DNA from: UMGS1783 sp900555065
Lineage (GTDB): Bacteria > Bacillota > Clostridia > Oscillospirales > UMGS1783
Direction of reading: 5' to 3'
DNA length: 64,000 nucleotides
NCBI GenBank assembly: GCA_937991645.1
Contig: CALKPL010000025.1
Coordinates: forward strand, 124,001-188,000
Part shown: positions 7,859 to 18,800 of the stretch, piece by piece
Numbering within the stretch: position 1 is the first letter of the stretch
Layout of the letters: every line of letters starts with the position of its first letter
Made by a program: the position numbers and the translations under genes
The notes under the pieces: model-generated
The model's input: only the letters and a program-made list of their open reading frames with translations
Told to the model about the DNA's origin: nothing
Database searches by the model: none

Positions 7859-7875
7859 ACAAATGACAGCTGCAC

Positions 7876-7908
7876 AGAATGTTGTGCCGTATACCGGCAC
7901 AACATTCT
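7876..7908 (+). terminator. Stem-loop after the acyl-CoA synthetase
   Basis: A perfect 14-bp stem (7876-7889 with 7895-7908) around a five-base loop. There is no U-tract, so it may be a 3'-end stabiliser or a factor-aided terminator. Confidence 0.55.
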
Positions 7909-7959
7909 CCATATATGAAGCCGTCGCATATATACGGCGGACGTGCATATGCGGCCCTT

Positions 7960-7968
7960 TGTTATAGT
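7960..7968 (+). promoter_or_regulatory. Possible extended -10 promoter of rpe
   Basis: TATAGT at 7963-7968 with TG one base upstream. No convincing -35 is seen. It lies 44 bases before the rpe start. Confidence 0.45.
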
Positions 7969-8011
7969 GTATGTGTCGAAAAATATCATGTGAAAGCCAG
8001 GAGGAATCCCC

Positions 8012-8659
8012 ATGAGCATCATTGCACCATCTATTTTGTCAGCGGATTTCGCGCATTTGCAGCGGGATGCGGATATGGTCGTCGCAGCGGGCGCGGAGTA
8101 TCTGCACATCGATGTAATGGACGGCGTGTTCGTACCCAATATAACCCTCGGTCCATGCGTAATCCGTTCCCTGCGCCCGTGCAGCAAAGCAGTGTTCGAC
8201 GTGCATCTCATGATTATTGAGCCGGAGCGGTATATCCATGAGTTCATCAAAGCGGGAGCCGATATCATAACCATACAGGTGGAAAGCACCCGGGATGTGG
8301 ACGGCTGTATCGATATGATTCGGGAAGCGGGCGTAAAGCCTTGCGTCACCCTGCGCCCCGGCACGCCGGTGGAAGAACTGGAACCCTATCTGGAACGAGT
8401 GGATATGGCGCTGGTGATGACGGTCGAACCCGGTTTCGGCGGGCAGTCGTTTATGCCGGAAATGCTTCGCAAAGTAGAATGGCTTGACAGATATAGAAAG
8501 GAACGCGGACTGCCGTTTCTGATCGAGGTGGACGGCGGCGTCGGCCTGAAGAACGCGGCGCAGATTGTCAAAGCCGGTGCGGACGTGCTGGTGGCCGGCA
8601 GCGCGGTGTTCGGCGCGGACGATCCTGCGGCGGTGATCAGGCTGCTGAAAAACTCCTGA
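8012..8659 (+). CDS. rpe: Ribulose-phosphate 3-epimerase
   Basis: Two hundred and fifteen residues. It interconverts ribulose 5-phosphate and xylulose 5-phosphate in the pentose phosphate pathway. The TIM-barrel metal ligands and catalytic acids are visible in HIDVMDG (about 31-37), VHLM (about 66-69), VEPGFGGQSF (about 140-149) and EVDGGV (about 173-178). The ATG follows AGGAGG by about eight bases. It is a single gene between a hairpin and the SRP RNA promoter. Confidence 0.97.
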   Translation: MSIIAPSILSADFAHLQRDADMVVAAGAEYLHIDVMDGVFVPNITLGPCVIRSLRPCSKAVFDVHLMIIEPERYIHEFIKAGADIITIQVESTRDVDGCIDMIREAGVKPCVTLRPGTPVEELEPYLERVDMALVMTVEPGFGGQSFMPEMLRKVEWLDRYRKERGLPFLIEVDGGVGLKNAAQIVKAGADVLVAGSAVFGADDPAAVIRLLKNS

Positions 8660-8675
8660 AAGACAGCAATGGGTC

Positions 8676-8704
8676 TTGAATTTTCATAAGGAGTATAGTA
8701 TAAT
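8676..8704 (+). promoter_or_regulatory. Promoter of the SRP RNA gene
   Basis: TTGAAT at 8676-8681, a 17-base spacer and TATAAT at 8699-8704. The start site near 8711 coincides with the 5' end of the RNA stem. Confidence 0.8.
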
Positions 8705-8710
8705 AATAAA

Positions 8711-8816
8711 AAGAGACAGGTCCTACGCGGCGGATGGCTGTGAACCATGTCAGGCGGGGAACCGAGCAGCATTAAGCAGTTCACTCCGGGTGCAGTAGGT
8801 CCCCTGTCTCTTTTTA
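8711..8816 (+). ncRNA. ffs: Signal recognition particle RNA (small bacterial type)
   Basis: This is the short SRP RNA that binds Ffh and targets ribosomes to the membrane. The domain IV core is recognisable: the Ffh-binding segment AACCATGTCAGG (8743-8754) is followed by the apical GGGGAAC and then GAGCAGCATTAAG (8764-8776). The ends pair: AAGAGACAGG near the 5' end with CCTGTCTCTTT near 8803-8814. The terminal stem then runs into a long T-tract, so the RNA carries its own terminator. Its location just before dnaX-ybaB-recR is the classic Firmicute arrangement. Confidence 0.92.
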
Positions 8817-8841
8817 TTTTTTTGAGGAAGGCGGTGGAGCA

Positions 8842-10320
8842 TTGGCGTATCAGGCGTTATACCGAAAATGGCGGCCCGGCCGGTTTGCCGATGTTTACGG
8901 GCAGGATCACATTACGTCTACCTTAAAAAACGAATTGAAATCCGGTAAGATCGGCCATGCGTATCTGTTTACCGGTACGCGCGGCACGGGGAAGACGACC
9001 TGCGCAAAGCTCATGGCGAAAGCGCTCAACTGCCTGTCCCCGGAGGATGGGGAGCCCTGCGGCCAGTGCCGCAACTGCAGGCTCGCGGAAGAGGACAGCC
9101 TGTACGACATCGTCGAGATCGACGCGGCCAGCAAGAGCCGCGTCGAAGATGTGCGCGGTCTGATCGAAGAAGTCGTGTACGCGCCGGCGGTGGGCAAGTA
9201 CAAAGTATATATTGTTGACGAAGTGCATATGATGACGGGCAACGCCTTTAACGCGCTGCTTAAAACGCTGGAAGAGCCTCCCGCATACGTCGTGTTTATT
9301 CTGGCGACGACGGAGGTGCAGAAGATACCCGCGACCATCCTGTCACGCTGCCAGCGGTTTGATTTCAAGCGCCTGTCTCCGGAGACGATTGCGAAAAAGC
9401 TCATGCGAATCGCCGAAAGCGAGGGCTTTGAATTGGAAGCGGACGCGGCGCACTATATCGGCGTTCTGGCCGATGGCGCCTGCCGTGATGCGGAATCCAT
9501 CTTGGAAATGTGCCAGACTGCCGGAAAAGTGACGGTACCGCTGGTACAGCAGCTGACCGGCATGGCCGGCGTAGGGCAGCTGACCGCGCTGATGGACGCG
9601 GCTGCGGCGGGGGACACCGGCGCGGTTTTGGAGACGGTGGACAGGCTGTACGAAGGCTCGAAGAAGATGGACCTTTTGCTGTCGGACCTGATCCAGTGCT
9701 ATCGGGACGCCATGCTGCTCAAGCTGGGCGGCGGCAGCGCCGTCCGCCGCGCGCGCGAAGATACGGACGCGCTGCGGGAAATAGCCGAAAAACTGGAGAC
9801 GTCCTATATTTTATATTGTATTGACGAACTCAGCGGCGCGCTGATGAAGACGTCCCGCAATTCCAGCAACCGGATTGCGGCCGAAGTGTGCCTGATTAAG
9901 CTTTGCAATCCGGACTATTCCAGCGCGCCCGCCGCGCTTGCGGCGCGTATTGCGCGTCTGGAAGCCGGGGCGGCGCGGCCGCCGGCACGCCGGGAAGTTC
10001 CTGAACCGGAATCGGCGGCGCCACGTGTGGAAGATACGGCTGTCCCTGCCCCGGAGGCGGAGCCTGCGCCGTCTCCGGACGCGCGGCCCGATGGCGCAGA
10101 CCTGAGCGAAAAAATGCGTCCGCACATCCGCAAACCCGGCCTGGTGAGCTTTCTGCCGGACGCCATGCAGGTGATCGGGGACGTGCTGGAAATCCGCCCT
10201 GATTCCGCTTTTGCCTACGACCTGTTGAGCGAGCGAGAAAACGTGCAGGCGCTGGAAACGGCCTACAAGGCCGCGACGGGGCAGGAAATCCGAATCGTAA
10301 TACGGCAGAATCAGATGTAA
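8842..10320 (+). CDS. dnaX: DNA polymerase III subunit gamma/tau
   Basis: Four hundred and ninety-two residues. It is the clamp-loader ATPase of the replicative polymerase. Walker A GTRGTGKTT is at 45-53, the zinc cysteines are C64, C73, C76 and C79, Walker B is VDEVHMMT, and the sensor LSRCQRFDFKR is intact. An Ala/Pro/Glu-rich linker (about 370-430) joins a short C-terminal domain, so the product is smaller than E. coli tau. The start is TTG 8842, which gives the invariant MAYQALYRKWRP N-terminus, with purine-rich GAGGAAGG and GGAG upstream. It probably shares a transcript with ybaB and recR. Confidence 0.97.
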   Translation: MAYQALYRKWRPGRFADVYGQDHITSTLKNELKSGKIGHAYLFTGTRGTGKTTCAKLMAKALNCLSPEDGEPCGQCRNCRLAEEDSLYDIVEIDAASKSRVEDVRGLIEEVVYAPAVGKYKVYIVDEVHMMTGNAFNALLKTLEEPPAYVVFILATTEVQKIPATILSRCQRFDFKRLSPETIAKKLMRIAESEGFELEADAAHYIGVLADGACRDAESILEMCQTAGKVTVPLVQQLTGMAGVGQLTALMDAAAAGDTGAVLETVDRLYEGSKKMDLLLSDLIQCYRDAMLLKLGGGSAVRRAREDTDALREIAEKLETSYILYCIDELSGALMKTSRNSSNRIAAEVCLIKLCNPDYSSAPAALAARIARLEAGAARPPARREVPEPESAAPRVEDTAVPAPEAEPAPSPDARPDGADLSEKMRPHIRKPGLVSFLPDAMQVIGDVLEIRPDSAFAYDLLSERENVQALETAYKAATGQEIRIVIRQNQM

Positions 10321-10337
10321 TCTTGGAGGTTTGCTAT

Positions 10338-10676
10338 ATGAAAGTACGAGTACCAAAGGACGCGGGCGGGCCGAGCCTGAGCTCGCTTAAGAAGATGCAG
10401 AAGATCCAGGAGGAAATGGAGCAGAAGCAGCAGGAACTCGCCGAACGCGTGTTTGAAGCTTCTTCCGGCGGCGGCGCGGTAACGGCGAGCGTTACGGGCG
10501 CGCACCGTGTCAGTGCGATCCGGATCGACCCGGACGTAGTGGACCCGGACGATATGGAGACGTTGGAGGATCTCGTCTGCGCCGCTGTGAACGAGGCGAT
10601 GGAGACGGCGGACAAGACTACGGAAGAGGAAATGGGAAAGATCACCGGGAGCCTTGGCATTCCGGGGCTGATGTAA
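10338..10676 (+). CDS. YbaB/EbfC family nucleoid-associated protein
   Basis: One hundred and twelve residues of the EbfC/YbaB family, small dimeric DNA-binding proteins that associate with the nucleoid. It shows the usual pattern: an N-terminal Lys/Glu/Gln-rich helix (LKKMQKIQEEMEQKQQELAE), a central SGGGAVTASVTG strand region and a helical C-terminus. ATG 10338 is about nine bases after TTGGAGGT. It lies between dnaX and recR, as in most Firmicutes, which suggests a link to replication or repair without proving a mechanism. Confidence 0.93.
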   Translation: MKVRVPKDAGGPSLSSLKKMQKIQEEMEQKQQELAERVFEASSGGGAVTASVTGAHRVSAIRIDPDVVDPDDMETLEDLVCAAVNEAMETADKTTEEEMGKITGSLGIPGLM

Positions 10677-10692
10677 GAGGGCGTAACCGCAC

Positions 10693-11295
10693 ATGACAGG
10701 GTATAATTCATCCCTGCAGAATTTGACGGAACAGTTCAGAAAACTGCAGGGGATCGGCGCAAAGACCGCGCAGCGGCTTGCGTATTACGTCCTCTCCATG
10801 CCGCCGGAGGACGTGGAGGAATTCGCGGCGGCGCTGCTCTATGCCAAAGATCATGTCCGCACCTGCCCGATTTGCTTCAATCTCACGGATGGGGAACAGT
10901 GCGAAATCTGCAGTGACGACCGGCGCGACAAGAGCGTCCTGTGCGTTGTCGAGCAGCCGCAGGACATCGCGTCGTTTGAGAGGATCCGCGATTTCAGGGG
11001 CGTGTACCACGTCCTTCACGGTGTCATTTCACCCATGGACGGGATCGGGCCGGACCATCTGCGGATTAAGGAACTGATCGCCCGCGCAGGCCGGGACGGC
11101 GTGCGGGAAGTCATTCTCGCAACCAATCCCACTATAGAGGGCGAGGCGACGGCGATGTATATCAACAAGCTGCTTCGCGCGATCGGCGTGCCGACCACCC
11201 GCATCGCCTACGGCATACCGGTCGGCGGCGATCTCAAGTATGCGGATGAAATCACGCTGCTGCGGGCGTTTGAGGGCCGGCGCAGCATCGACTGA
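10693..11295 (+). CDS. recR: Recombination protein RecR
   Basis: Two hundred residues, full length. RecR forms a ring clamp that works with RecO and RecF to load RecA at gaps. In order: the N-terminal HhH region (LQGIGAKTAQRLAYYVL), the four-cysteine zinc finger (CPIC and CEIC, about 57-75), the Toprim domain with CVVEQPQDIASFE, and the Walker-B-like C-terminus AYGIPVGGDLKYAD. It is the third gene of the dnaX-ybaB-recR set and is followed within 30 bases by mrnC. Confidence 0.97.
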   Translation: MTGYNSSLQNLTEQFRKLQGIGAKTAQRLAYYVLSMPPEDVEEFAAALLYAKDHVRTCPICFNLTDGEQCEICSDDRRDKSVLCVVEQPQDIASFERIRDFRGVYHVLHGVISPMDGIGPDHLRIKELIARAGRDGVREVILATNPTIEGEATAMYINKLLRAIGVPTTRIAYGIPVGGDLKYADEITLLRAFEGRRSID

Positions 11296-11320
11296 AACGA
11301 TCGTTTGGAGGGATGAGCGC

Positions 11321-11704
11321 TTGGAGCAGGCGGCGAATCTATACAGCCCGCTGTCGCTGGCCTATCTGGGCGACGCGGTGTACAGTCTTCTGGTCCGGGA
11401 ACGGCTTATGCGGGAACACCTGGCGCCGGCCGGCGTTTTGCACAGATATGCCGCGCGGTATGTGAGCGCGGCGGCGCAGAGCCGTGCCTGTGAAACGCTC
11501 CTGCCGCTGCTCGAGGAAGACGAAATGCGCGTGTATAACCGCGGCCGCAACGCCGACCCGGCGAACATACCGAAACACGCGCAGCGCAGCGACTACCACA
11601 GGGCGACGGCGTTTGAGGCCGTGTTCGGATATCTGCACCTCGCGGGCCGGACACAGCGGCTAAACACTTTGTTTAATGAGGTATATACGGCTTTATCGGA
11701 ATAA
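11321..11704 (+). CDS. mrnC: Mini-ribonuclease 3
   Basis: One hundred and twenty-seven residues. MrnC is an RNase III catalytic domain without a dsRNA-binding domain and matures 23S rRNA ends in Firmicutes. The catalytic signature LAYLGDAVYSLLVRE is near the N-terminus, and the family stretch RGRNADPANIPKHAQRSDYHRATAFEAVFGYLHL is complete. I place the start at TTG 11321, eight bases after GGAGGG; this gives the usual length. The open frame extends upstream into recR without a ribosome site. It is co-directional with recR and ends at a strong hairpin. Confidence 0.92.
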   Translation: MEQAANLYSPLSLAYLGDAVYSLLVRERLMREHLAPAGVLHRYAARYVSAAAQSRACETLLPLLEEDEMRVYNRGRNADPANIPKHAQRSDYHRATAFEAVFGYLHLAGRTQRLNTLFNEVYTALSE

Positions 11705-11747
11705 ACCCCGGCTGGTCTGCAAAGACTAAGCCGGGGTGATTTGTTTT
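11705..11747 (+). terminator. Terminator after mrnC
   Basis: A two-part stem: 11705-11713 pairs with 11729-11737, continuing after one bulged base as 11714-11718 with 11723-11727. A T-rich tail follows. The right arm carries the GGGGTGAT that would be the ribosome site of the next gene. Confidence 0.75.
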
Positions 11748-12711
11748 GAGACGCGAAACAACCAGAGCGAAACACGCGCCCGCGAAACATGCGGTGGCAC
11801 GGCGCGGCGCCGGGAAGCCGGTCGGCCCTCGCAAAAGCGGATCCACCGTCGGCCGGACGCCGGCAAAACGTAAGGAATATGTTCTGGATACGCTGGCGAT
11901 TGTGTTCGGCAGCGCAGTGTTCGGCGCGGCGGTAAACATCTTTACCCTTGGCAACCAGATTGTACCGGGCGGAGCGACCGGCGTTTCCATTGTGGCGAAC
12001 TACCTGTTCGGCACGCCTGTCGGCGTTGTGACCATCATCGTAAACATTCCCCTGTTTCTGTTCGCCCTGCGTAAAATGGGCGCTTCTTTTTTTATAAAGA
12101 CAGCGGTTGCAACGGTCGTCTCCTCCCTCGCCATCGATCTTTTCGCATTTCTGCCGCACTATACGGAAGACCGCCTGCTCGCGACGATCTTCGGTGGGGT
12201 AATGCAGGGCGCGGGCCTTTCGTTTATCTACATGCGCGGTATTACGACAGGTGGCAGCGACCTACTTTCCGCACTGATTCGCAGCAAATTCAACCGGCTC
12301 AGCCTCGGTCATCTTTTGCTGCTGGTCGACGGGGCGATCGTCCTGCTCGGTTCGCTTGTGTACAGGGACGTCACAAGCGCGTTTTATTCGGCGATCATGA
12401 TCTATATTTCCTCTACGGTGATCGACGCGATGCTGGCAGGCCTGGAAAAGTCAAAATTCTGTTTTATCATCTCCTCCAAAAGCGAGGTGATCGAGCGCCG
12501 AATCATAGAGACGCTGGATCGGAGCGCGACGTCGTTTGTGGGGCGCGGCGCATACCACGGCGAAGAAAAAAACGTCATATTATGCGCTGTAAAGCGCTTC
12601 GAGATGTACCGGTTGCAAAAACTCGTCTCAGAGGTAGACCCCGGCGCGTTTATTATATTCGGTAACGCCGCGGAAGTATTCGGCGTCGGCTTTACGGACC
12701 TGAAAACGTAA
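11746..12711 (+). CDS. YitT-family membrane protein (DUF161/DUF2179)
   Basis: Up to 321 residues. After a basic, low-complexity N-terminus of about 40 residues, five or so membrane segments follow (about 45-230; first LAIVFGSAVFGAAVNIFTLG). The family motif GGATGVSI and the second half GITTGGSDLL are present. A cytoplasmic DUF2179 domain closes the protein (about 235-321; FIISSKSEVIERRIIETLDR). The function of YitT proteins is not established; transport is suspected. The start at TTG 11746 overlaps the mrnC terminator tail, so a start further in cannot be excluded. Confidence 0.85.
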   Translation: MRRETTRAKHAPAKHAVARRGAGKPVGPRKSGSTVGRTPAKRKEYVLDTLAIVFGSAVFGAAVNIFTLGNQIVPGGATGVSIVANYLFGTPVGVVTIIVNIPLFLFALRKMGASFFIKTAVATVVSSLAIDLFAFLPHYTEDRLLATIFGGVMQGAGLSFIYMRGITTGGSDLLSALIRSKFNRLSLGHLLLLVDGAIVLLGSLVYRDVTSAFYSAIMIYISSTVIDAMLAGLEKSKFCFIISSKSEVIERRIIETLDRSATSFVGRGAYHGEEKNVILCAVKRFEMYRLQKLVSEVDPGAFIIFGNAAEVFGVGFTDLKT

Positions 12712-12727
12712 CGCTGCGCCACATTTT

Positions 12728-12760
12728 TACACGGCGGCATAGCCGTCCTGTATTTTTTTT
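12728..12760 (+). terminator. Terminator after the YitT-like gene
   Basis: A short stem (12731-12735 with 12742-12746, extended by three pairs across a bulge) followed by eight T at 12753-12760. Confidence 0.7.
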
Positions 12761-12800
12761 GCCGAACCGCTCAAAATAGCATTGATACGATACGGGGGAC

Positions 12801-12836
12801 ATGGCCGCGTTTTTCCGCAAAGGCGCGGCCGTATTT
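12801..12836 (+). promoter_or_regulatory. Leader hairpin before the glucan synthase gene
   Basis: A 9-bp stem (12801-12809 with 12824-12832) with a 14-base loop and a short T-rich tail, 26 bases before the start codon of the giant gene. It could be an attenuator or a second terminator for upstream read-through. No clear promoter is seen between it and the start. Confidence 0.4.
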
Positions 12837-12862
12837 TGCCCATAAACGACAGGAGTAGAGTT

Positions 12863-15800
12863 ATGTCTGAAAACGACGGTTTGGAAATTACACAATGGGA
12901 GGCTGCGCGAAAGCAGGGGCTGGAAAACGCCTCTGTGCCAAACGGGCGGGAGATCGGCACGAGAAAGCTGTTGCAGCTTTCCCGGTCCGCGTTTCATGAA
13001 ATCACCCGGTTCCATGCGCGGGTGCGCGATCGTGCCGCGCGCAGGAAACTGGCGATTGCAGGCCCGCTCGAATGGCTGTTCGACAACTACTATATCGTAC
13101 TGCGCGAATACCGCCGTGCGGCGAATGCGCTTGCAGGATATCGTCTTATCTCCGTGCAGAAGCAGGATAAAACGGCGGTTCCCTATATCTTTCAGCTTGC
13201 AATGAGCTTTTGCGCCGCACGGGGCTATGCTTTCAACGAACCGGCGCTCCGCGCCTATTTGGAGGGCGCGGGCCAGGCGCGCGACTTTACGGGCGACGAG
13301 ATTTTCCTTTTGCCGGACATGTTCCGGCTCGCGCTCGTATTCGGCGTGCGCGACGAATGCCGGCGGCTGCGCGCCGCGCTGGAGTCGGGAGAACGTCCGC
13401 AGGACACGCGCGTAATGCAGAATGCAGTGCTTTCCCTGAAAATGCTGGACGATGTCGACATGAGCGAATACACGGAAATCCTGTCGCAGACCGAGCGCAC
13501 GCTTGGAGAAGACGAAGTATATCCGCGCATGACGCAGACAAGCAAGTGGCATTACCAGGTGCTTCTCAAGCGTCTGGCGAAGCGAAATGGAATGAGCGCG
13601 AAAGCGCAGGCGGAAGCGCTTGTCCGAGAGGTGAAAAACGACCCCGCGCTCGATCTCGGCGCAATCTTGCGCGCGCGAACGGAAAAGAGCCTGCCGAAAG
13701 CCGTATACTTTATCGTCTACGGTCTCGCCGCGCTTGTCATCACAGTGCTCCCAGCCGCATTGCTTCGCAGTGTGGGCGTCGGGCTGCTGCTGGTTCTGCC
13801 TGCGCTCGAAATCTCGCGGCGTCTGGCGGACGCCGTCGCCGCAAAACTTGTGGACGACACATATTTCCCGCGCCTGGATTTTGAAAAGGGGATCCCGGAC
13901 GACGCGCGCGCCTGCGTCGCCGTCTCGCTCCTGCTCGGTCCTGGCAGCGCCGCGAAGATCCACAGCCGCCTCGAGCTGCTTTATAACAAAAACCGGGACG
14001 ACAACCTGCTTTTCGGCGTCGTGGCCGATTTCGGGGAAAGCGACAGCGAATATGAAAGCGGGGACGACGCCGTGCTGGACCAGGCGACCGACGCGGTGGA
14101 GCGGCTCAATGCAAAATACGGGGACAGATTTTTCCTGCTGGTTCGCCGCCGCACCTATAGCGAGACGCAGCGAAAATTCATCGGCTGGGAGCGCAAACGC
14201 GGCTCGATTATTGAGCTTGTGCGGTATATGAATGGGGAGAAGACGACGCACGGGACGGTTGCAGGCGCTGTATCCCGACTTTCGGACTGCCGGTATACGA
14301 TTGTGCTTGATGCGGACACGGCTTTGCCGATCGACGGCGCAAAAGAGCTCGTCTCCATTGCCGCCCATCCCGCCAACCGGCCGGTGATAGACGAAACGCG
14401 CCGGCGCGTCGTATCCGGCTATGGATTGATCGCGCCTGCAGTGCGCAGCGAACTGGTTTCCGACAGGGACACCTTTTTTTCCAAGCTGTACGCAGGGCTT
14501 TCGGGCGTGGAAACGTATAACAATACAAGTTTTGAACTGTACCAGGATGTATTTGGCGAGGGAATCTTCTCCGGCAAAGGCATTTTTCACAACGACGTGT
14601 TTTATAAGCTGCTGGCAGACAGCCTGCCTGAAAATATGATCCTGAGCCACGATCTGCTGGAGGGATCCATAATTCGGACCGGGCACGCCTCCGACATACG
14701 CGTCTACGACAGCGTGCCCAAGGACATGGTTTCCTACTACAAACGCGAGCACCGCTGGATCCGGGGCGATTGGCAGCTGTTAAAGATGCTGCCGAGTCCG
14801 TCGCTTGGATGGCTTGACCGCTTTAAAATTCTGGACAACCTGCGCCGCAGCCTGAACGCGCCGGTTTTTATCCTCATTCTGCTTTCCAGCCTGTTTTTTT
14901 CACCCGTCAAGTCTGCCGTATTGCTGTCCATCCTGCTTGTAATCTACCTGTTCCCGATTTTCGCCACTTTTGTCAAACAGCTATTTCTGGGTATTGTCCT
15001 CAAAGGCAATGTCCGTTATTACTCCGGCGCGATGCCGCCGGTGTTCACCATGCTCTGGACGACGCTGACGGAATTGATTTTTCTGCCCTACGCCGCCGTA
15101 AACGCACTCGATGCGATTCTGCGCGCGTTGTACCGGCTGTTTGTCTCTAAAAAACACCTGCTCGACTGGGTGACTGCGGCGCAGGCCGAGCAGGAAAAGC
15201 CCAAATCGCTGTGGGGGTATGTAAAGAGCATGGCCGTGTCCATGCTGCTGTCCGCCTTTGTGCTCGTAGGCGTGCTCGCGCGCCTGTTCGTAACAAGGGC
15301 TGCGCCGGGGTTTGCCGAATGGCTGATGCTGGTGATCAGCCTGCTGTGGCTCTGCGCGCCCATTCTTGCATACGAGCTTGCAAAGCAGAAGAAGCAGACC
15401 CCGCATCCGCTGACGGACGAGGCGAATGCAAACCTGCTTGAATATGCGAAAAAGATGTGGCAATATTATGCGGACTTCCTGACGGAGGACGACAACTACC
15501 TGCTCCCGGACAATTTTCAGGAGACGCCGTCCGTCGGCCTTGCGCACAGGACTTCACCGACGAATATTGGCTTCTCCCTGCTCGCCGTTCTTACGGCGCG
15601 GGATTTCCACTTTATTTCGACAGCCGCCATGGCGGACTATCTCGGGAAAATACTCGCTTCTCTCGGCAGGCTGGAACGGTACAAAGGCCACTTTTACAAC
15701 TGGTACGATACGTCGAGCGCGCAGCCGCTTTCTCCCAGATATGTCTCTACAGTCGACAGCGGCAACCTTTCCGTATGCCTGTCCACCCTCTGTTCGGGAC

Positions 15801-18800
15801 TTCAGGAATACGCGGCTGAAGACGCGCGCATCCCCGGCCTGATACAGGGTTTTAAAACGCTTGAATCGGAGGCCGATTACAGCTTTCTGTACAATCCCGG
15901 CAAAAAACTGTTTCATATCGGCCTCGATGTGCAGACGGAAACGCTTACCGACAACTATTACGACCTATACATGAGCGAGTCCAGATTGACGAGCTATTAC
16001 CTCACAGCCCGGGGCGCGGTTCCGCTCAAGCATTGGCGGGCGCTTTCCAGGCTCGTTGTCGAGCACCGGGGGCATTTCGGTTTCAAGAGCTGGACCGGGA
16101 CCATGTTCGAGTATTTTATGCCCTATCTGTTCCTGCCCGCCTACCGCCATACGCAGACCTTTGAAGCGCTGAGCTTTGCGCTCGAAGCGCAGGAGGATCG
16201 CGTCCGCGGAAAGAAAGGGGTGCCGTTCGGGATTTCAGAGAGTGGATTTTATGCTTTCGACACGGCGCTCAATTACCAGTATAAGGCTTTCGGCGTGTCG
16301 CGGATCGGCCTGAAACGCGAGCTGAACAGTGAACTTGTCGTTTCGCCTTATTCCACATTCCTGACGTTGCCCTTTGCGCCTGAAAAGAGTTACGCCAACC
16401 TGGTGGAAATGGAGAAGCTCGGTTTTACCGGCAAGTATGGGTTCTATGAGGCGATCGACTATACGCCCTCGCGCACAGGCGGCCGCGCCTGCGTCGTCCG
16501 CAGCTTTATGGCGCATCATATCGGCATGAGCCTGCTTTCGGTGGCGAACCTGCTGATGAACAATATCGTCCAGCGCCGTTTCTGCTCGAATCCGCACATG
16601 CGCGCCTACGACGAGCTGCTTCAGGAAAAACTGCCGGAAAAAGTGCTCGTCTACAACATGCCGGACGACACGCCGCGCAAGGTAGCGACGCACCACTATG
16701 AGTCGCCTATGCTCGCCGTTCACAGCATACAGCCTTTTGCGCCGTATGTGGGCGCGCTATCGAATGGGAGCTATACGGCGGTCATGTCGGACAGCGGCTT
16801 CGGCTTTTCTCTGTATGACGGCAGGACGGTGACGCGCTACAGGAAATCCATTACAGAGAATGGGAAGGGGATATACTTCGCCCTGCAATCGGGCGCGTCC
16901 CGCATGACGCTGAGCGCCGCGCCGCTGTTTCAGAACCTGCAGAATTACAAAACGGAGTTTGAGGATTCGCAGGTCGTCTACCGTGCGTCCAATAACGTGT
17001 TCACAACCCGGGTCAAGGCGACGGTGCACGACGCGTACCCCGCAGAAATCCGGGAGATCAAGATCAAAAACAACACGAACAAGAAAAAGTTCGTAACTCT
17101 GCTCGCCTATTTTGAACCGGTGCTTTGGGGATACGAGAATGAAGCGGCGCATCCTGCCTTTTCCAGCCTGTCGCTGGAGGCGCAGCGTATTGAAAATGAA
17201 AACGCGGTGCTGTTTCACCGACGCCCCCGCGGGGAAAAGGATCCGCACGTATATCTGTGCGCGGGATTCTGCCGGCCGGACGTCAGCGCCTCGTTTGAAA
17301 CCACGCGGGACTATGTATTCGGCCGCGCTTCCAAAAGCGGGGATCTGATGCGCGCGTTCAAGATGAGCTTTACCGGCGTGAAAAAAGCCTGCCTGGACGC
17401 GGCTTTCGCAGCAAAGCTGACCTTTGCACTGGATGCGAAGGAGACAAAGAAGTTTCTCTTCGCCATGGTCTGCGAAACAGACGCAGGCCGGGCAGTGGAC
17501 GCCTTCCGCGCCGTCCGGAAAGACAGTTACCCGGAGATACAGCGCAGATATATGGAAGTGGCAAGGCGCATGCTGGCGGAGTGCGACATGACGGAGACGG
17601 AGCTCCAGCTCGAACGCGCCGTTTTGCCGCATTTGATTTATCGGCTTGCACAGACGCCCGTGGACCGTGCGGCCCCCTGCGATAAAACGCAGGCCGATTT
17701 GTGGAAATACGGCGTGTCGGGCGACGACCCCATTCTGCTCGTGCGCGTTTACGAGGTGGAGGACGTGCCCAAAATTGTGCCGTATATAAAAGTGTTCCAC
17801 CTGCTGAAACTCAAAAATATCGTGTGCGAACTAGTAGTGCTGTACGAAGAAGGCGGCCAGTATGACCGTCCGATTTACGCAGGGCTAATGGAAGTACTGC
17901 GTCAGTACGGGCTGGAAAAATATGCGGCTGCACGGGGAGGAATCATCTTGTGCAACCTGCAGTCAAAAGAGGACGCGGACCTGTTCTATACCGCAAGCGC
18001 CTATGTAGTGGACTATAAGCGTGACCGGGATCCTGCGCGTCCGGAGCGAGACTTCCGGCCCGTATGTGCCGACCCTGCCCCGGCGGCTGAAACCGGCCTG
18101 CAGATTCGGTATCCGACAGTCTGCGGCGGCTTTATAGAAAACGGGTTTGCCGTTGTGGATAAGCAGGCGTTTCCAACGCGTCCGCCCTGGTGCAATATCC
18201 TGTCCAATTACCGCTTTGGTACAGTCGTGTCCGATTCTTCGCTCGGCTACACCTATGCGCTCAATGCGAGCCAGTTCAGGATCACGCCCTGGTATAATGA
18301 CGCCGTATCGGATAACTACGGCGAAAAGCTGTATATGAAATACAACGGGGAAATATATGATATAATTGCCGGCGCGGCGGCCACGTTTTACAGAGGTTAT
18401 GCGGAATACGTCTGTATGGCGGGGGATATCCGGGTCCGTACAACAGTGTTTGTCCCGGCCGCAGAGCAGTGTAAAACCATCTGTATCGAAGCGGAAAACT
18501 GCGCGGACGTACCGGCGGAGGCGATGTTCTGTTACGGTGTGGACCTGGTGCTCGGGCAAACGTTTCACAAGGACGACCGTATGCTCCGTATCGAGGAGCA
18601 GGACGGGGTCCTGTACGCGCGCAATCCCTATCACATCGAATATGGTACGGGAGTCGTCTACCTGACTGGTTTCAAAGCGGACGCGATGGGTATGAACAAA
18701 CTGGCTTTCCTGTGCGGCGATTATGAGGACGATCGTCGCATGGTTTCCGGCGAAGAACCCTTTATGTACTGTATGAAGCGCCTTGCCGTTCCTGCGGGCG

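Noticed and set aside
6047..7948. A 633-codon minus-strand open frame opposite the acyl-CoA synthetase
   Set aside because: The plus strand carries a complete ANL enzyme with all motifs; the antisense frame resembles nothing and has no start signals.
9390..10120. Programmed frameshift in dnaX giving a gamma form
   Set aside because: The A-runs (near 9393 and 10106) do not form the A-AAA-AAG slippery heptamer in frame, and there is no clear following stem-loop.
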